Counted from the stretch's first letter, positions 37,367-46,505 are shown. The stretch: 64,000 bases of DNA from Acetobacteraceae bacterium AT-5844 (GCA_000245075.1 JH599963.1:1-64000), one strand, 5' to 3'. Notes: generated by a model not told the origin, from the sequence alone. Translations and numbers: made by a program.

Positions 37367-38771
37367 AGGCGGCATCCAGCGCCAGCATTACCAGCATCGA
37401 GGCGCCCACCAGCGGGAAGATGATGCCGCCAATGGCCAGGATGGCCGCGACGCCTGCGATGAGCCGCCGGTCCGCGGGGGCGGGCGGAATGCCGAGGCTG
37501 CCGGCGGGGCGGCGCTTCCACCACATCACCCCCGCCGAGACGCAGAGCGCGACGATGGCGAGGCAGGCAGCCAGCAGCACCAGCTTGTTGGCCAGCCCGT
37601 ATTCCTGCCCCAGATGGACGTTGATGCCCCATTCCAGCCCGCGCCCGAGCAGGCCGTAATCGGCATAGCTCATGTCCAGCAGCGGGCGGCCGGAATACTG
37701 GTCCAGATGCACGACGCGCTGCTGGGAGAGATCGTCCGGATAGACCGAGCCGGTATAGACGCCACGTGGCCCGGAGGGCAGCGACACCGCATAGCCAGCG
37801 GCGAGGCCGAGCCGGTTGAACGCCTCCACGGCGGCATTCAGGCCGATGGCATTGGCGCCCGGGGCCGCCGGGGCGGGCATGGGCTGGCCATGGTCGTGGC
37901 CTCCATCGGCATGGCCTGCCGCACCATGGGCGGCATGCGGGTCCGATTCGGGCAGGCGGGCCTGCTCCAGGGACCAGGCGACCGGGCCGGATTCCGCGAG
38001 GCGGAGATCGGACATCGGCACCTGCACGCGCACGCCGGCCGGATAGCCGAAATTATGCCCGTTGGCCCATTGGTTGGCGTACTTCCCCCAGACGATCGAC
38101 CACGGCATGCCGGTAACGGCGAGGAAGACAATGAACCCCGCCGTGAACACTCCCAGCACCGCATGCAGGTCCTTCCAGAAGGGGCGGCGGCGAGGGGAGC
38201 CGTGCACGGAGAGCGCGCCACGCTTCGGGTCCCTCGGCCACCAGAGATAGATGCCGGTGCCGACCAGCAGGATGCTCCACCCCGCCACGATCTCGATGAG
38301 GCCATTCGCGATGGGCCCGAACCAGGCAAGGCTGTGCAGCTGCCGGACGAACCACATGACGGTGCCCTTGTCCGGTAAGGTGCCGAGCACGCGGTCGTCA
38401 TAGGGGTTCACATAGGCCACCATCCGCTCGCCACTGGCCGTGCGGATGCCGATCTCGGCGCTGCGGTCTGGTGCCGGGGCAGGGATGTAGCGGAAGGCGG
38501 TACCGGGCTGTGCCGCCAGGGCGGCGGCGACCAGCGCCTCCGGCGGGCGTTGCGGGGCAGCCTGCTGTTCCACCTGCATCAGGTCCCGGTGGATCAGGGT
38601 TTCCAGCTCCGCCCTGAACAGGAAGAGGCCGCCCGTGACGGCCAGCAGGATCATGAAGGGCAGGGCGATCAGCCCCGCATAAAAATGCCAGCGCCAGACG
38701 GCGCGGTAGAGGCCGCTCTGCGTGGCGCCACGCGTGGCAGCGGCGCCAGGCTTCAGGGTGGAAGCGCTCAT
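37338..38771 (-). CDS. PepSY-associated TM helix (PiuB-like) membrane protein
   Basis: A 477-residue inner-membrane protein. The first helix region is AVWRWHFYAGLIALPFMILLAVTGGLFLF, the typical PepSY_TM start. Others follow near residues 155-185, 205-235, 400-425 and 440-470, with two periplasmic PepSY-like segments between them. One loop is His-rich (HAAHGAAGHADGGHDHG), suggesting metal binding. Related proteins are thought to act as ferric-siderophore or metal reductases. The stop overlaps the end of oxyR. A small Cys-rich secreted gene lies just upstream on the same strand, and the two probably form one unit. Confidence 0.9.
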   Translation of the reverse strand: MSASTLKPGAAATRGATQSGLYRAVWRWHFYAGLIALPFMILLAVTGGLFLFRAELETLIHRDLMQVEQQAAPQRPPEALVAAALAAQPGTAFRYIPAPAPDRSAEIGIRTASGERMVAYVNPYDDRVLGTLPDKGTVMWFVRQLHSLAWFGPIANGLIEIVAGWSILLVGTGIYLWWPRDPKRGALSVHGSPRRRPFWKDLHAVLGVFTAGFIVFLAVTGMPWSIVWGKYANQWANGHNFGYPAGVRVQVPMSDLRLAESGPVAWSLEQARLPESDPHAAHGAAGHADGGHDHGQPMPAPAAPGANAIGLNAAVEAFNRLGLAAGYAVSLPSGPRGVYTGSVYPDDLSQQRVVHLDQYSGRPLLDMSYADYGLLGRGLEWGINVHLGQEYGLANKLVLLAACLAIVALCVSAGVMWWKRRPAGSLGIPPAPADRRLIAGVAAILAIGGIIFPLVGASMLVMLALDAAFTRRRPARA

Positions 38772-38855
38772 GGGAATCGGATTCCGGAATCGTGTCAGGA
38801 CAGGGCGAAGGGGCCTGCCGGGCCGGAACCCAAACGGGAGACGGAGCGGCGGCCT

Positions 38856-39203
38856 TCAGGCCGCCATGGGTGGCGCGCGGGCGCCGAGGCTGCGGTGCAA
38901 TCCGGCCGGCAGGGGCGGCGGCCCGGTCTGCTCCGGCAGGGGCGACCAGAGGGCGACCAGGCGCGGCAGCGGCACGGTGATGCCGGGGCTGGCCGGGGTG
39001 GCCAGCAGGCGAAGCGCCTTGGCGCAGCCCACGGTGCAGCAATCCGGCGTATGCTGGGAATCGGAGGGCTTGCCGTGCCCTTCATAGGCGCAGAGGGCGG
39101 AGAGCGGATCGAATGCGGAGAGCCGATCCAGCGGCGCGGTGGCGGCCGTGGCGGACTGCACCAGCAGGGCAAGCATCAGCAGCGCGGCCAGCCAACCTCG
39201 CAT
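38856..39203 (-). CDS. DUF2946-like small exported Cys-rich protein
   Basis: A 115-residue protein. MRGWLAALLMLALLVQSATA is a strong signal peptide. The mature part has four Cys in LCAYEGH and PDCCTVGC, a pattern reminiscent of DUF2946 proteins that sit beside metal-uptake genes. Pro-rich sequence follows (PLPEQTGPPPLPAG). The start at 39203 discards an in-frame extension that reads through rpmJ on the other strand. It precedes the PepSY protein by 84 bases on the same strand, so a shared role in metal handling at the envelope is plausible. The family assignment is tentative. Confidence 0.7.
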   Translation of the reverse strand: MRGWLAALLMLALLVQSATAATAPLDRLSAFDPLSALCAYEGHGKPSDSQHTPDCCTVGCAKALRLLATPASPGITVPLPRLVALWSPLPEQTGPPPLPAGLHRSLGARAPPMAA

Positions 39204-39372
39204 TTTCAGCCGATTCCCTCGTGCCGGTGGCTGTGCCACTATGGCGAGACCTCTTCCCCTTCGGCCTTGAGCTGTAACGGGGACGGACGCGGCTGGCCAG
39301 TGCAGAGTCGCTTCAAGGTTGACAGTTGGTCCTACAGACCCTAAAGCCCGCCCCCTCGCGACGAGGTTGGTC

Positions 39373-39498
39373 ATGAAGATCCGTAACAGCTTGAAGTCCG
39401 CCAAGACGCGCGACAAGAATTGCGTGGTGGTCCGCCGCCGCGGCCGCTTGTACGTGCTGAACAAGAAGAACCCCCGGATGAAGGCCCGCCAAGGCTAA
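39373..39498 (+). CDS. rpmJ: 50S ribosomal protein L36
   Basis: A 41-residue basic protein beginning [16 protein letters not shown] and ending [10 protein letters not shown], the longer L36 form common in Alphaproteobacteria. It has only one Cys, so it is the zinc-independent type that lacks the CxxC...CxxxxH zinc ribbon. It is a component of the large ribosomal subunit near the peptidyl-transferase region. It is a single gene followed by its own intrinsic terminator at 39562. Confidence 0.96.
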   Translation: MKIRNSLKSAKTRDKNCVVVRRRGRLYVLNKKNPRMKARQG

Positions 39499-39561
39499 TT
39501 TGGCTGGCTGATTCCAGGGCGTCGGTCCATCTCGCATGGGCAGGCATCTTCGGCAGAAAAT

Positions 39562-39593
39562 GGCGCCATGGGGTTCCCCGTGGCGCCCTTTTT
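39562..39593 (+). terminator. Intrinsic terminator of rpmJ
   Basis: 12-base arms 39562-39573 and 39576-39587 pair with one G-T wobble and are followed by C and TTTTT. It sits 63 bases after the rpmJ stop, upstream of glcD. Confidence 0.85.
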
Positions 39594-39694
39594 GCGTTTG
39601 GGGCTTGGTGTCGGGTGCCTGCTCGCTTGCCACCCCGCGCGCCCCGACCCCATCTTCCCTGCCAAGAAAACTCTTCCTGGGAGATGTGCGTGCC

Positions 39695-41158
39695 ATGATC
39701 GAGCTGCCGGTCCCCGACCGTACCGTGCTGGCGCGGCGGGACGAGATCCTGGCCGCCTTGCGCGCCATCGTTCCCGCCGGGGCACGCGGGGAGGGTGTGA
39801 TCGGCGACCCCATCCGGCTGAAGCCCTATGAGACGGACGGGCTTTCCGCCTATCGCCAGCCGCCCTTGGCCGTGGTGCTGCCGGAGACAACGGAGCAGGT
39901 GGCGGCGGTGCTGCGGTATTGTCACGCCAACAACATCCGCATCGTGCCGCGCGGCGCTGGCACCAGCCTCTCGGGCGGCGCGCTGCCGCTGGAAGATGGA
40001 GTCGTCATCGGCTTGATGCGGATGAACCGAATCCTGGAAGTGGACTATGCGGACCGCCTGGCCGTGGTGCAGGCGGGGGTGACGAATATCGGCATTACCC
40101 AGGCCGTGGCGGCCGATGGCTTCTTCTACGCGCCGGACCCTTCCAGCCAGCTCGCCTGCATGATCGGCGGCAACGTCATGATGAATTCCGGCGGCGCGCA
40201 CTGCCTGAAATACGGCGTCACCGCCAACAACCTGCTGGGCGTGAAGCTCGTCACCATCGAGGGGGAGGTGATCGAGCTGGGCGGCGGGCATCTGGATGCC
40301 GCGGGCTATGACTGGCTGGGCCTCATCACCGGCAGCGAGGGGCAGCTTGGCATCGTCACCGAGGTGACGGTGCGCATCCTGCGCGCGGCGGAAGGGGCGC
40401 GGGCCATGCTGGGCGCCTTCCGTAGCAATGAGGTGGCGGGGCAGGTGGTGGACGCCATCATCGCCAGCGGCATCATTCCCGTGGCGCTGGAATTCATGGA
40501 CCGCCCGGCCATCCATGCCTGCGAGGCCTTCGCCAATGCGGGGTATCCGCTGGATGCGGAGGCGATGCTGATCATCGAGGTGGAAGGGAATGAGGAGGAG
40601 CAGAGCTATCTCCTCTCCCAGCTGAAGGAGATCTGCGCGCGGTTCGACCCGATCTCCCTGCGCGTCGCGGAAACGGCCGAGGAATCCATTGCCATCTGGA
40701 AGGGCCGCAAGGGGGCCTTCGGCGCAGTGGGGCGGATCAGCCCGGATTATCTCTGCATGGATGGCACTATCCCCACCGGCGAATTGCCCAATGTGCTGAA
40801 GCGCATGGGCGAGATGTCCGATGCCTATGGGCTGAAGGTCGCCAACATCTTCCATGCGGGGGACGGCAATCTGCATCCGCTCATCATGTTCGATGCCAAC
40901 GACCCGGAGAGCTTCGCCAAGGCCGAAGCCTTCGGCGCCGATATCCTGAAGCTCTGCGTCGAGGTCGGCGGCTGCCTGACCGGCGAGCATGGCGTTGGCG
41001 TGGAGAAGCGCGACCTGATGCCCGTGCAGTTCCTGGCACATGAGCTGGAACAGCAGCGCCGCGTGAAATCGGCCTTCGACCCCCAATGGCTGCTGAACCC
41101 CGCCAAGGTGTTCCCGCTGGCGGGCAATCCGGCGCTCTCCCCCAAGGTGGCGGCGTGA
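39695..41158 (+). CDS. glcD: Glycolate oxidase FAD-binding subunit GlcD
   Basis: A 487-residue flavoprotein of the FAD-linked oxidase family (PCMH fold). The FAD pyrophosphate-binding loop is RIVPRGAGTSLSGGALP, with NVMMNSGGAHCLKYGVT and LITGSEGQLGIVTEVT further on. The C-terminal domain contains NIFHAGDGNLHPLIMFD and GGCLTGEHGVGVEKRD, which bind the substrate carboxylate. With GlcE and GlcF it oxidises glycolate to glyoxylate and passes electrons to the membrane quinone pool. Its stop overlaps the GTG of glcE (GTGA), so the two are coupled. Confidence 0.95.
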   Translation: MIELPVPDRTVLARRDEILAALRAIVPAGARGEGVIGDPIRLKPYETDGLSAYRQPPLAVVLPETTEQVAAVLRYCHANNIRIVPRGAGTSLSGGALPLEDGVVIGLMRMNRILEVDYADRLAVVQAGVTNIGITQAVAADGFFYAPDPSSQLACMIGGNVMMNSGGAHCLKYGVTANNLLGVKLVTIEGEVIELGGGHLDAAGYDWLGLITGSEGQLGIVTEVTVRILRAAEGARAMLGAFRSNEVAGQVVDAIIASGIIPVALEFMDRPAIHACEAFANAGYPLDAEAMLIIEVEGNEEEQSYLLSQLKEICARFDPISLRVAETAEESIAIWKGRKGAFGAVGRISPDYLCMDGTIPTGELPNVLKRMGEMSDAYGLKVANIFHAGDGNLHPLIMFDANDPESFAKAEAFGADILKLCVEVGGCLTGEHGVGVEKRDLMPVQFLAHELEQQRRVKSAFDPQWLLNPAKVFPLAGNPALSPKVAA

Positions 41159-42357
41159 GCGGCCTGCTGGCGCCCGCCGATGAGGCGGGGGTGGTGGAGG
41201 CGGTGCGGGCCGCCGTGGCCGACCATGCGCCCCTGGCAGTGGAAGGCCATGGCACGAAGCGCGGCATGTTGCGTCCGGTGCAGGCCGCGCGTGGTCTTTC
41301 CACCCGTGGGCTGAGGGGCATCACGCTCTACCGGCCGGCGGAGATGGTGCTCGCCGCCCGCGCGGGCACGCCGGTGCCGGAGATCGAGGCGGCGCTGGCC
41401 GAACACGGGCAGATGCTGATCGGCGAGCCGCCAGACTTCTCCGGGCTGTTCGGCACGGAGGAGCCGGCGACGCTGGGTGGCATCGTCGCCACCAACCTCA
41501 CCGGCCCCCGGCGCATCTTCGCCACGGGCGCCACGCGGGACCAAGTGCTCGGCATCCGCGCCGTGACGGGCCATGCGGAGGTCGTGCGCTCCGGCGGGCG
41601 GGTGCACAAGGATGTCACGGGGCTGGATTTGCGAAAGCTGCTGGCGGGCAGCCACGGCACGCTGGGCGTGCTGACCGAGATCACCCTGAAGGTGCTGCCG
41701 CGTGCGGGCGGGTCGCTGACCCTCGCCGTGGCCGTCGAGTCCCTGGAGCGCGGAGTCGCGGCGCTTTCGGCCGGGCTGGGCAGTCCCTTTGGCGTCAGCG
41801 GCGCGGCCGTGCTGCCGGAAGGTGACGTGGGGAACGGGTTGGCAGGCCCTGTGGCCCTGTTGCGGCTGGAGGATGTGGCGGCCTTCCTGCCGCACCGGAG
41901 CGGCGCCTTGCGAGGTGTGCTCGGCACCTTCGGCGAGGTGAAGGTGGTGGAAGGCGAAGCGTCGGTGGCGCTGTGGCGCGCCATCCGCGATGCGCTTCCG
42001 CTGGGGGCCATCGGCGCGGAGGAAGCGGTCTGGCGCCTTTCCGTGCGGCCAACGCTGGGGCCCAAGGTGGCGGCGGTGCTGAAGGCCGCCTTTCCGGTGC
42101 GGCTGATGCTGGATTGGGGTGGCGGGCTGGTCTGGGCTGCGGGGCCGGGCACGGCGGAGGCCCATGCGGCGGTGATGCGGGCGGCCAGAGAAGCAGGCGG
42201 AACCTTCACCCTGTTCCGGGGGCCGGATGCGCTCCGCGCGAGCGTGGCGGTATTGCCGGAGGAGCCGGCGCCGCTGGCCGCCATCGCCGCCCGGGTGAAG
42301 GCGGCGATGGACCCGGCCGGGGTGCTGAACCCGGGCCGGATGCGCGCCGGCGGCTGA
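41155..42357 (+). CDS. glcE: Glycolate oxidase subunit GlcE
   Basis: A 400-residue second FAD-domain subunit of glycolate oxidase. The start is a GTG overlapping the glcD stop (GTGA). Features are LAVEGHGTKRGMLRPV, IGEPPDFSGLFGTEEPATLGG (a GlcE hallmark) and LLAGSHGTLGVLTEITLKVLP. The C-terminus PAGVLNPGRM is the usual FAD-oxidase end. It lacks the large substrate domain of GlcD, as expected. The next glc gene, glcF, does not follow directly: a 558-base gap with a reverse-strand small ORF intervenes. Confidence 0.94.
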   Translation: MSGLLAPADEAGVVEAVRAAVADHAPLAVEGHGTKRGMLRPVQAARGLSTRGLRGITLYRPAEMVLAARAGTPVPEIEAALAEHGQMLIGEPPDFSGLFGTEEPATLGGIVATNLTGPRRIFATGATRDQVLGIRAVTGHAEVVRSGGRVHKDVTGLDLRKLLAGSHGTLGVLTEITLKVLPRAGGSLTLAVAVESLERGVAALSAGLGSPFGVSGAAVLPEGDVGNGLAGPVALLRLEDVAAFLPHRSGALRGVLGTFGEVKVVEGEASVALWRAIRDALPLGAIGAEEAVWRLSVRPTLGPKVAAVLKAAFPVRLMLDWGGGLVWAAGPGTAEAHAAVMRAAREAGGTFTLFRGPDALRASVAVLPEEPAPLAAIAARVKAAMDPAGVLNPGRMRAGG

Positions 42358-42362
42358 GGCGC

Positions 42363-42578
42363 TTAGGAGACCGAGCCCGACTCGGGCAGGCGCTGCGCGG
42401 AGGTGCCGCGCGGGATATCCAGCAGCGCGGCCTGGCGCGCAGCCTCGGCTGGGCCACCGATGACAGCGGAGGCGGAGAGGGCGCTCACCAGGGGCCGCGC
42501 GGCCACCGGGGCATGGCCCGCGGCGGGCACGGCAGAGAGGCTGTGGCGGCTCGCGACGGAGAGGCTAAGGGCACGCAT
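42363..42578 (-). CDS. Small hypothetical with AEAARQAALL core
   Basis: A possible 71-residue protein on the opposite strand to glcDEF, starting MRALSLSVASRHSLS. The middle is rich in Ala/Ser/Val. The C-terminal part carries AEAARQAALLDIPRG, whose first ten residues are identical to those in the small ORF at 21377-21577. GGAAAG lies about nine bases upstream of the ATG. No signal peptide or membrane helix is evident. It ends five bases from the glcE stop. The function is unknown; the shared core is the main reason to believe it is real. Confidence 0.5.
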   Translation of the reverse strand: MRALSLSVASRHSLSAVPAAGHAPVAARPLVSALSASAVIGGPAEAARQAALLDIPRGTSAQRLPESGSVS

Positions 42579-42915
42579 CGGGTTGGTCTTTCCGTAAAGG
42601 AAGCCCCTTTTGGGCAGTGGCTCTATGGCCATTCTGCCCGAAGAAGCCTTGCCGAATGATTTACGCTTTCAGGGATTCTTAAGATTGCGGCCCCCCTCCG
42701 CCCGGCTTGGCCATCGCGGCGGTCCCCCCTTGGGGGAGGGGGAGAGCCAACCGCTTCGACGTCCGGGCGAAGGGTGCCTGCCGCGTCATCCTGCGGCGAA
42801 AACAAGCCTCGGATCGCATGCGGGCGGCCGCAGGGCGGCTTCGCGGCGGCATGATGGCAGTTGCGTCCCGCGCGATCGGCCCCCACGCTATTGGGCGGGA
42901 ACGGACCAAAGAACG
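42579..42915. other. Intergenic region upstream of glcF
   Basis: About 340 bases without a convincing gene. It holds a C-rich/G-rich inverted repeat near 42725-42742 and should contain the glcF promoter and the start of the small minus-strand gene. I could not place promoter elements with confidence. Confidence 0.5.
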
Positions 42916-44238
42916 ATGCAAACCAGTTTCACCCCCGCGCAGCTCGCGGACCCGGATACGCGGGAATCGAACACCATTCTGCGGAGCTGCGTGCATTGCG
43001 GCTTCTGCACGGCCACCTGCCCGACCTTCGTGCTGCTGGGCGACGAGTTGGATAGCCCCCGCGGCCGCATCTACCTGATCAAGGACATGCTGGAAGGCGG
43101 CAAGCCCGCCACGGAACAGGTGGTGCGGCATGTGGACCGCTGCCTTTCCTGCCTCTCCTGCATGACCACCTGCCCCTCGGGCGTGAACTACATGCATCTG
43201 GTGGACCACGCGCGGAACTATATCGAGCGGACCTATATCCGCCCCTGGCCCGAGCGGATGCTGCGCCGGGCGCTGGGCGTGCTGCTGCCCTATCCGCGCC
43301 GCTTCCGCATGGCCATGCGCGCCGCCGCCCTGGCCCGGCCTCTGCGGGGCCTGGTGCCGGGTCGCTCCATGACGGCGAAGCGCCTGCGCGCCATGCTGGC
43401 GCTGGCGCCCACATCCCTGCCCAAGTCAGGAAACATGCAAGGGCCGCAGGTCCACCGCGCCAAGGGGCAGCGGCGGGGCCGCGTGGCGCTGCTGACCGGC
43501 TGCGCCCAGAAGGTACTGGCGCCTTCCATCAACGAAGCGACCATCCGCCTGCTGACCCGCATGGGGCTGGATGTGGTGGTGACGGCGGAACAGGGCTGCT
43601 GTGGCGCGCTGAACCACCATATGGGCCAGCACGACGCCGCCATGGCCCTGATGCGCGGGAATATCGAGGCGTGGACAAGGGAGATGGAAGGCGAGGGGCT
43701 GGATGCCATCGTCATCAACGCCTCCGGCTGCGGTACCACGGTGAAGGATTACGGCTTCATGTGCCGCACCGAGTCCGGCGATCTGCCGGCCAAGGCTGCC
43801 GCTGTCTCCGCCCTCGCCAAGGATATCTCGGAGGTGCTGGTACAGTTCGGCTATGCGCCGACACGGCCGCCGACGGGGCTGGATGTCGCCTACCACGCCG
43901 CGTGCAGCCTGCAGCACGGGCAGAAGATCACCGCCGCGCCCAAGCAGTTGCTGGCCAAGGCCGGCTTCCATGTGCGGGAACCGGCCGAGCCGCATATCTG
44001 CTGCGGCAGCGCCGGCACCTACAATCTGTTGCAGCCGGAGATCGCTTCCCAACTCCGCACCCGCAAGCTGGAGAATTTGCGGCGCACCGGCGCGCGGGTG
44101 GTGGCGGGCGGCAATATCGGCTGCCTGACGCAGCTGAGCGGCGAGGGAGGGTTGCCGGCCGTGCACACGGTAGAGTTGCTGGACTGGATGGCAGGCGGGC
44201 CCCGGCCTGCCGGCATGCCGGCGCCGTCCGAGAGCTGA
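42916..44238 (+). CDS. glcF: Glycolate oxidase iron-sulfur subunit GlcF
   Basis: A 440-residue electron-transfer subunit. Two ferredoxin-type 4Fe-4S motifs are near the N-terminus: [12 protein letters not shown] (residues about 25-36) and [12 protein letters not shown]. Two CCG domains follow, with [14 protein letters not shown] and [14 protein letters not shown]. It carries electrons from the GlcD/GlcE flavins to the quinone pool. The gap separating it from glcE is unusual, as the three genes normally lie close together, and it suggests separate transcription. It converges with the glyoxalase-related gene at a shared terminator. Confidence 0.95.
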   Translation: MQTSFTPAQLADPDTRESNTILRSCVHCGFCTATCPTFVLLGDELDSPRGRIYLIKDMLEGGKPATEQVVRHVDRCLSCLSCMTTCPSGVNYMHLVDHARNYIERTYIRPWPERMLRRALGVLLPYPRRFRMAMRAAALARPLRGLVPGRSMTAKRLRAMLALAPTSLPKSGNMQGPQVHRAKGQRRGRVALLTGCAQKVLAPSINEATIRLLTRMGLDVVVTAEQGCCGALNHHMGQHDAAMALMRGNIEAWTREMEGEGLDAIVINASGCGTTVKDYGFMCRTESGDLPAKAAAVSALAKDISEVLVQFGYAPTRPPTGLDVAYHAACSLQHGQKITAAPKQLLAKAGFHVREPAEPHICCGSAGTYNLLQPEIASQLRTRKLENLRRTGARVVAGGNIGCLTQLSGEGGLPAVHTVELLDWMAGGPRPAGMPAPSES

Positions 44239-44242
44239 GGCC

Positions 44243-44278
44243 GTGCGCCGGGGAGAGCATGCTCTTCCCCCGGCGCAC
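44243..44278. terminator. Bidirectional terminator between glcF and the glyoxalase-related gene
   Basis: The 11-bp perfect outer stem (44243-44253 with 44268-44278) continues into an AGAGC/GCTCT inner stem with a two-base bulge and an AT loop. Short T/A-rich sequence flanks it on the right side. It sits between two convergent genes. Confidence 0.65.
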
Positions 44279-44298
44279 CTTTGCAAAAACGCTCTCGA

Positions 44299-45003
44299 TT
44301 ACAGCGAGAAATCGAGATTCCGTGGTTCCGGCAGCCAGCGCCCCCAGCCGGCGGTCGGCGCTATCTCCGCCCCCACCGCCTCCAGGCGGAAGCCGCGTGC
44401 GCGCACGCTGCCATGGCCTTGCAGCAGGAAGCCGAAATGCACGGCGGCGGCGTCGGCCGGCACGTCGAGCACGATGCTGGCATCCGTCCAGCCCTGCGTG
44501 CCTTGCAGTGCGCCATCCTTCCGGCGGTTCATCATGTTGTCGAAGCGCAGCACGTCGCCGGGCGCGCGGTCCACGCGCATCCACAGCGTGCCCTTGCCCG
44601 CATCCTGCGTGCGGAGCGCGGCGCTGAGCCGCAGGCGCTGGCCGCGCCAGGCCTTGGCATCCACGCTCTGCATGAGGACGGCGAACTGCTCGCTCAGATC
44701 CACGGCGCCTCCCACTGGCAGGCGGCTCTCGATGAGCGCCGCGCCCGGTTCCTCGGGGTCCAGGCCGAGGCGATACAGGCGCTGATCGGTATGGCGGGTG
44801 ATGTTCCAGCCTTCCGGCATCGGCAGGCGGGAGGCATCGGCCGAGGCCGCTTCTATCCGCGCCGCCAGCACGTTCCAATTGGCGCAGCCGAACTGCCGGG
44901 CCACCAGCTCCAGGCATTCGGCGTGGGAGAGGGCCATGCCGCGCGCGGCGAGAGATTGCCGCAGCACCTTGGCCATGGCTTTGGCATCGAGAAAGCTGTG
45001 CAT
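44299..45003 (-). CDS. Glyoxalase-related domain protein with sugar-binding-like C-terminus
   Basis: A 234-residue protein. Residues 1-50 (MHSFLDAKAMAKVLRQSLAARG...LELVARQFGCANWNVLAARIE) match the short helical domain that NCBI annotation usually names 'glyoxalase superfamily', often found with a catalytic glyoxalase or AraC part. The C-terminal 170 residues instead look like a beta-rich domain (TLWMRVDRAPGDVLRFDNM, ASIVLDVPADAAAVHFGFLLQG), as in small carbohydrate-binding-like folds. No catalytic glyoxalase metal motif is seen. The start at 45003 is the natural family start. The function is unknown. Confidence 0.7.
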   Translation of the reverse strand: MHSFLDAKAMAKVLRQSLAARGMALSHAECLELVARQFGCANWNVLAARIEAASADASRLPMPEGWNITRHTDQRLYRLGLDPEEPGAALIESRLPVGGAVDLSEQFAVLMQSVDAKAWRGQRLRLSAALRTQDAGKGTLWMRVDRAPGDVLRFDNMMNRRKDGALQGTQGWTDASIVLDVPADAAAVHFGFLLQGHGSVRARGFRLEAVGAEIAPTAGWGRWLPEPRNLDFSL

Positions 45004-45181
45004 GGTTTGATCCTTGTCGCCCGGGCGAACTCCAGGAAGGAGTGCCAGCGCCCGCATTGCCGGCGGATCGCCCATGCGATGGGACAAACCAGCGGGGTTC
45101 CGCGCATTCACCATCCCCTTTCGGGGGCGGGCGGCAGGCTGCGCGGGGCCTGCCCGGAAGATAGCAGCGGCGGCTGTGCCG

Positions 45182-46114
45182 TTAAAGGGCGGAGCCGGCC
45201 TTGGGCGGCGCATAGACGACCAGGGCGCCAGGATGGATGCGATAGCGCAAGGGGGGGCGCATGGGCGTGACCTCGCCATCCACCGAGACGCGCAGCCAGG
45301 CGGAATGGGCCGTGATGCGGACCTCGGAGATCAGGTAGCTCTCGAAGTCCCGTTCCTCCTTCAGCCGGCCGAACATGGCGCGGACAGCCACGCGCAGCAG
45401 GCCCAGGAGGCGGCGCGGGCGGGCGATGAAAAGGCAGAGGCGGCCATCATCCAGCACCGCCCTGGTGCCGGGGCGGGGAAGGCTGACCTCATAGGCATTG
45501 TTGCCGATGAAGATGAGCGGCGTCTTGTAGCGGCGGGTCCATCCCTCGGCGCTGACCGTCAGGTGCCGTAGCGGAAAGCGCAGGGCGGTGCGCAGGCAGG
45601 CCCAGACCATGGCGGGCCATTTGCCCCGTCCCGCACGCCGGCGCTGCCTGTCCCGCTCCGCCACCATGGTGGCGTACAGGCCAAGGGAGGAATTGTTGAC
45701 GAAGACCTGCCCGTTGACCTCACCCACATCGACGCGGCGGGTATGGCCGGCGGCGATGACACCGACCGCGCCATCGAGATCCAGCGGCAGGCCGAGATCC
45801 TTGGCGAAATGGTTGAGGGTGCCGAGCGGCAGGACGCCAAGGGGGAGGCCGGTATGGGCCAGGACGCCCGCGACGGCATTGATGGTGCCATCGCCCCCGC
45901 CGGCCAGGATGCCGTCGTAATCCTTGCCGGGGCCTGTGCGGGCGAGGGCGTGCCGGGCCGTATCCTCCAGCTCGTCGCCGGAGCAGAGGTGGATATCGGC
46001 CTGTAGCCCATGCCGCGCGAAGATCGCTTCCAGCGCGGCGCACGGATTACGCCCGCCGACGGAGCCTCCGCCCTTGTTGATGATGACGCAGAGGCGGGTG
46101 GCAGAGGGCTGCAA
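45182..46114 (-). CDS. Diacylglycerol kinase family lipid kinase
   Basis: A 310-residue protein of the DAGK catalytic family (YegS/DgkB type), which phosphorylates lipid hydroxyls with ATP. The signature GILAGGGDGTINAVAGVL is present, followed by LGVLPLGTLNHFAKDLGLP and the domain-2 strand VNNSSLGLYATMV. The N-terminal LCVIINKGGGSVGG forms the nucleotide loop. Substrates in the family include diacylglycerol, phosphatidylglycerol and sphingoid bases, and none can be chosen here. It follows a small membrane protein gene by seven bases and is probably co-transcribed. Confidence 0.9.
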   Translation of the reverse strand: MQPSATRLCVIINKGGGSVGGRNPCAALEAIFARHGLQADIHLCSGDELEDTARHALARTGPGKDYDGILAGGGDGTINAVAGVLAHTGLPLGVLPLGTLNHFAKDLGLPLDLDGAVGVIAAGHTRRVDVGEVNGQVFVNNSSLGLYATMVAERDRQRRRAGRGKWPAMVWACLRTALRFPLRHLTVSAEGWTRRYKTPLIFIGNNAYEVSLPRPGTRAVLDDGRLCLFIARPRRLLGLLRVAVRAMFGRLKEERDFESYLISEVRITAHSAWLRVSVDGEVTPMRPPLRYRIHPGALVVYAPPKAGSAL

Positions 46115-46121
46115 GGCCGGC

Positions 46122-46505
46122 TCAGGTTTCCTTGAAGATGATGCTGTTCAGCGTCCGGCAGGCAGCCACGACCGCGAGCAGCCACAGGCCCTGGATGATC
46201 AGGCCCGTGGGCGTCAGAACGTAGCCCGCGGCTTCGAGTTGCGTGGGAAAGGCTTGCAGGGCGGGCTGCACCTCGGCGGGCACCGGCAGCTTCGAGAGCA
46301 TCTGGGACGCCGCCCACCACAGGCCACCGAGCAGCAGCAGCAGGGGCGCCACGACCTCCGCCACCAGTTCCACGAAGGTCAGGCCGAAGCTGATAAGCCC
46401 CCAGAGGATGATGCCGACACCCTTCAGCAGCACGGAACCGATGCCACGGCCGTTCTGCCGGTGCTGGTCATAGGCGTAGTTGTTGGAGGCCGAGTAGCCG
46501 GACAT
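46122..46505 (-). CDS. Hypothetical membrane protein
   Basis: A 127-residue protein that I do not recognise. After a polar Tyr/Asn-rich N-terminus (about 20 residues) come two closely spaced hydrophobic stretches at about 25-65 (VGIILWGLISFGLTFVELVAEVVAPLLLLLGGLWW, split here into its two helices), and a third near 100-118. It is therefore an integral membrane protein with three helices. It lies directly upstream of the lipid kinase gene on the same strand, which hints at a membrane-lipid context only. Confidence 0.7.
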   Translation of the reverse strand: MSGYSASNNYAYDQHRQNGRGIGSVLLKGVGIILWGLISFGLTFVELVAEVVAPLLLLLGGLWWAASQMLSKLPVPAEVQPALQAFPTQLEAAGYVLTPTGLIIQGLWLLAVVAACRTLNSIIFKET

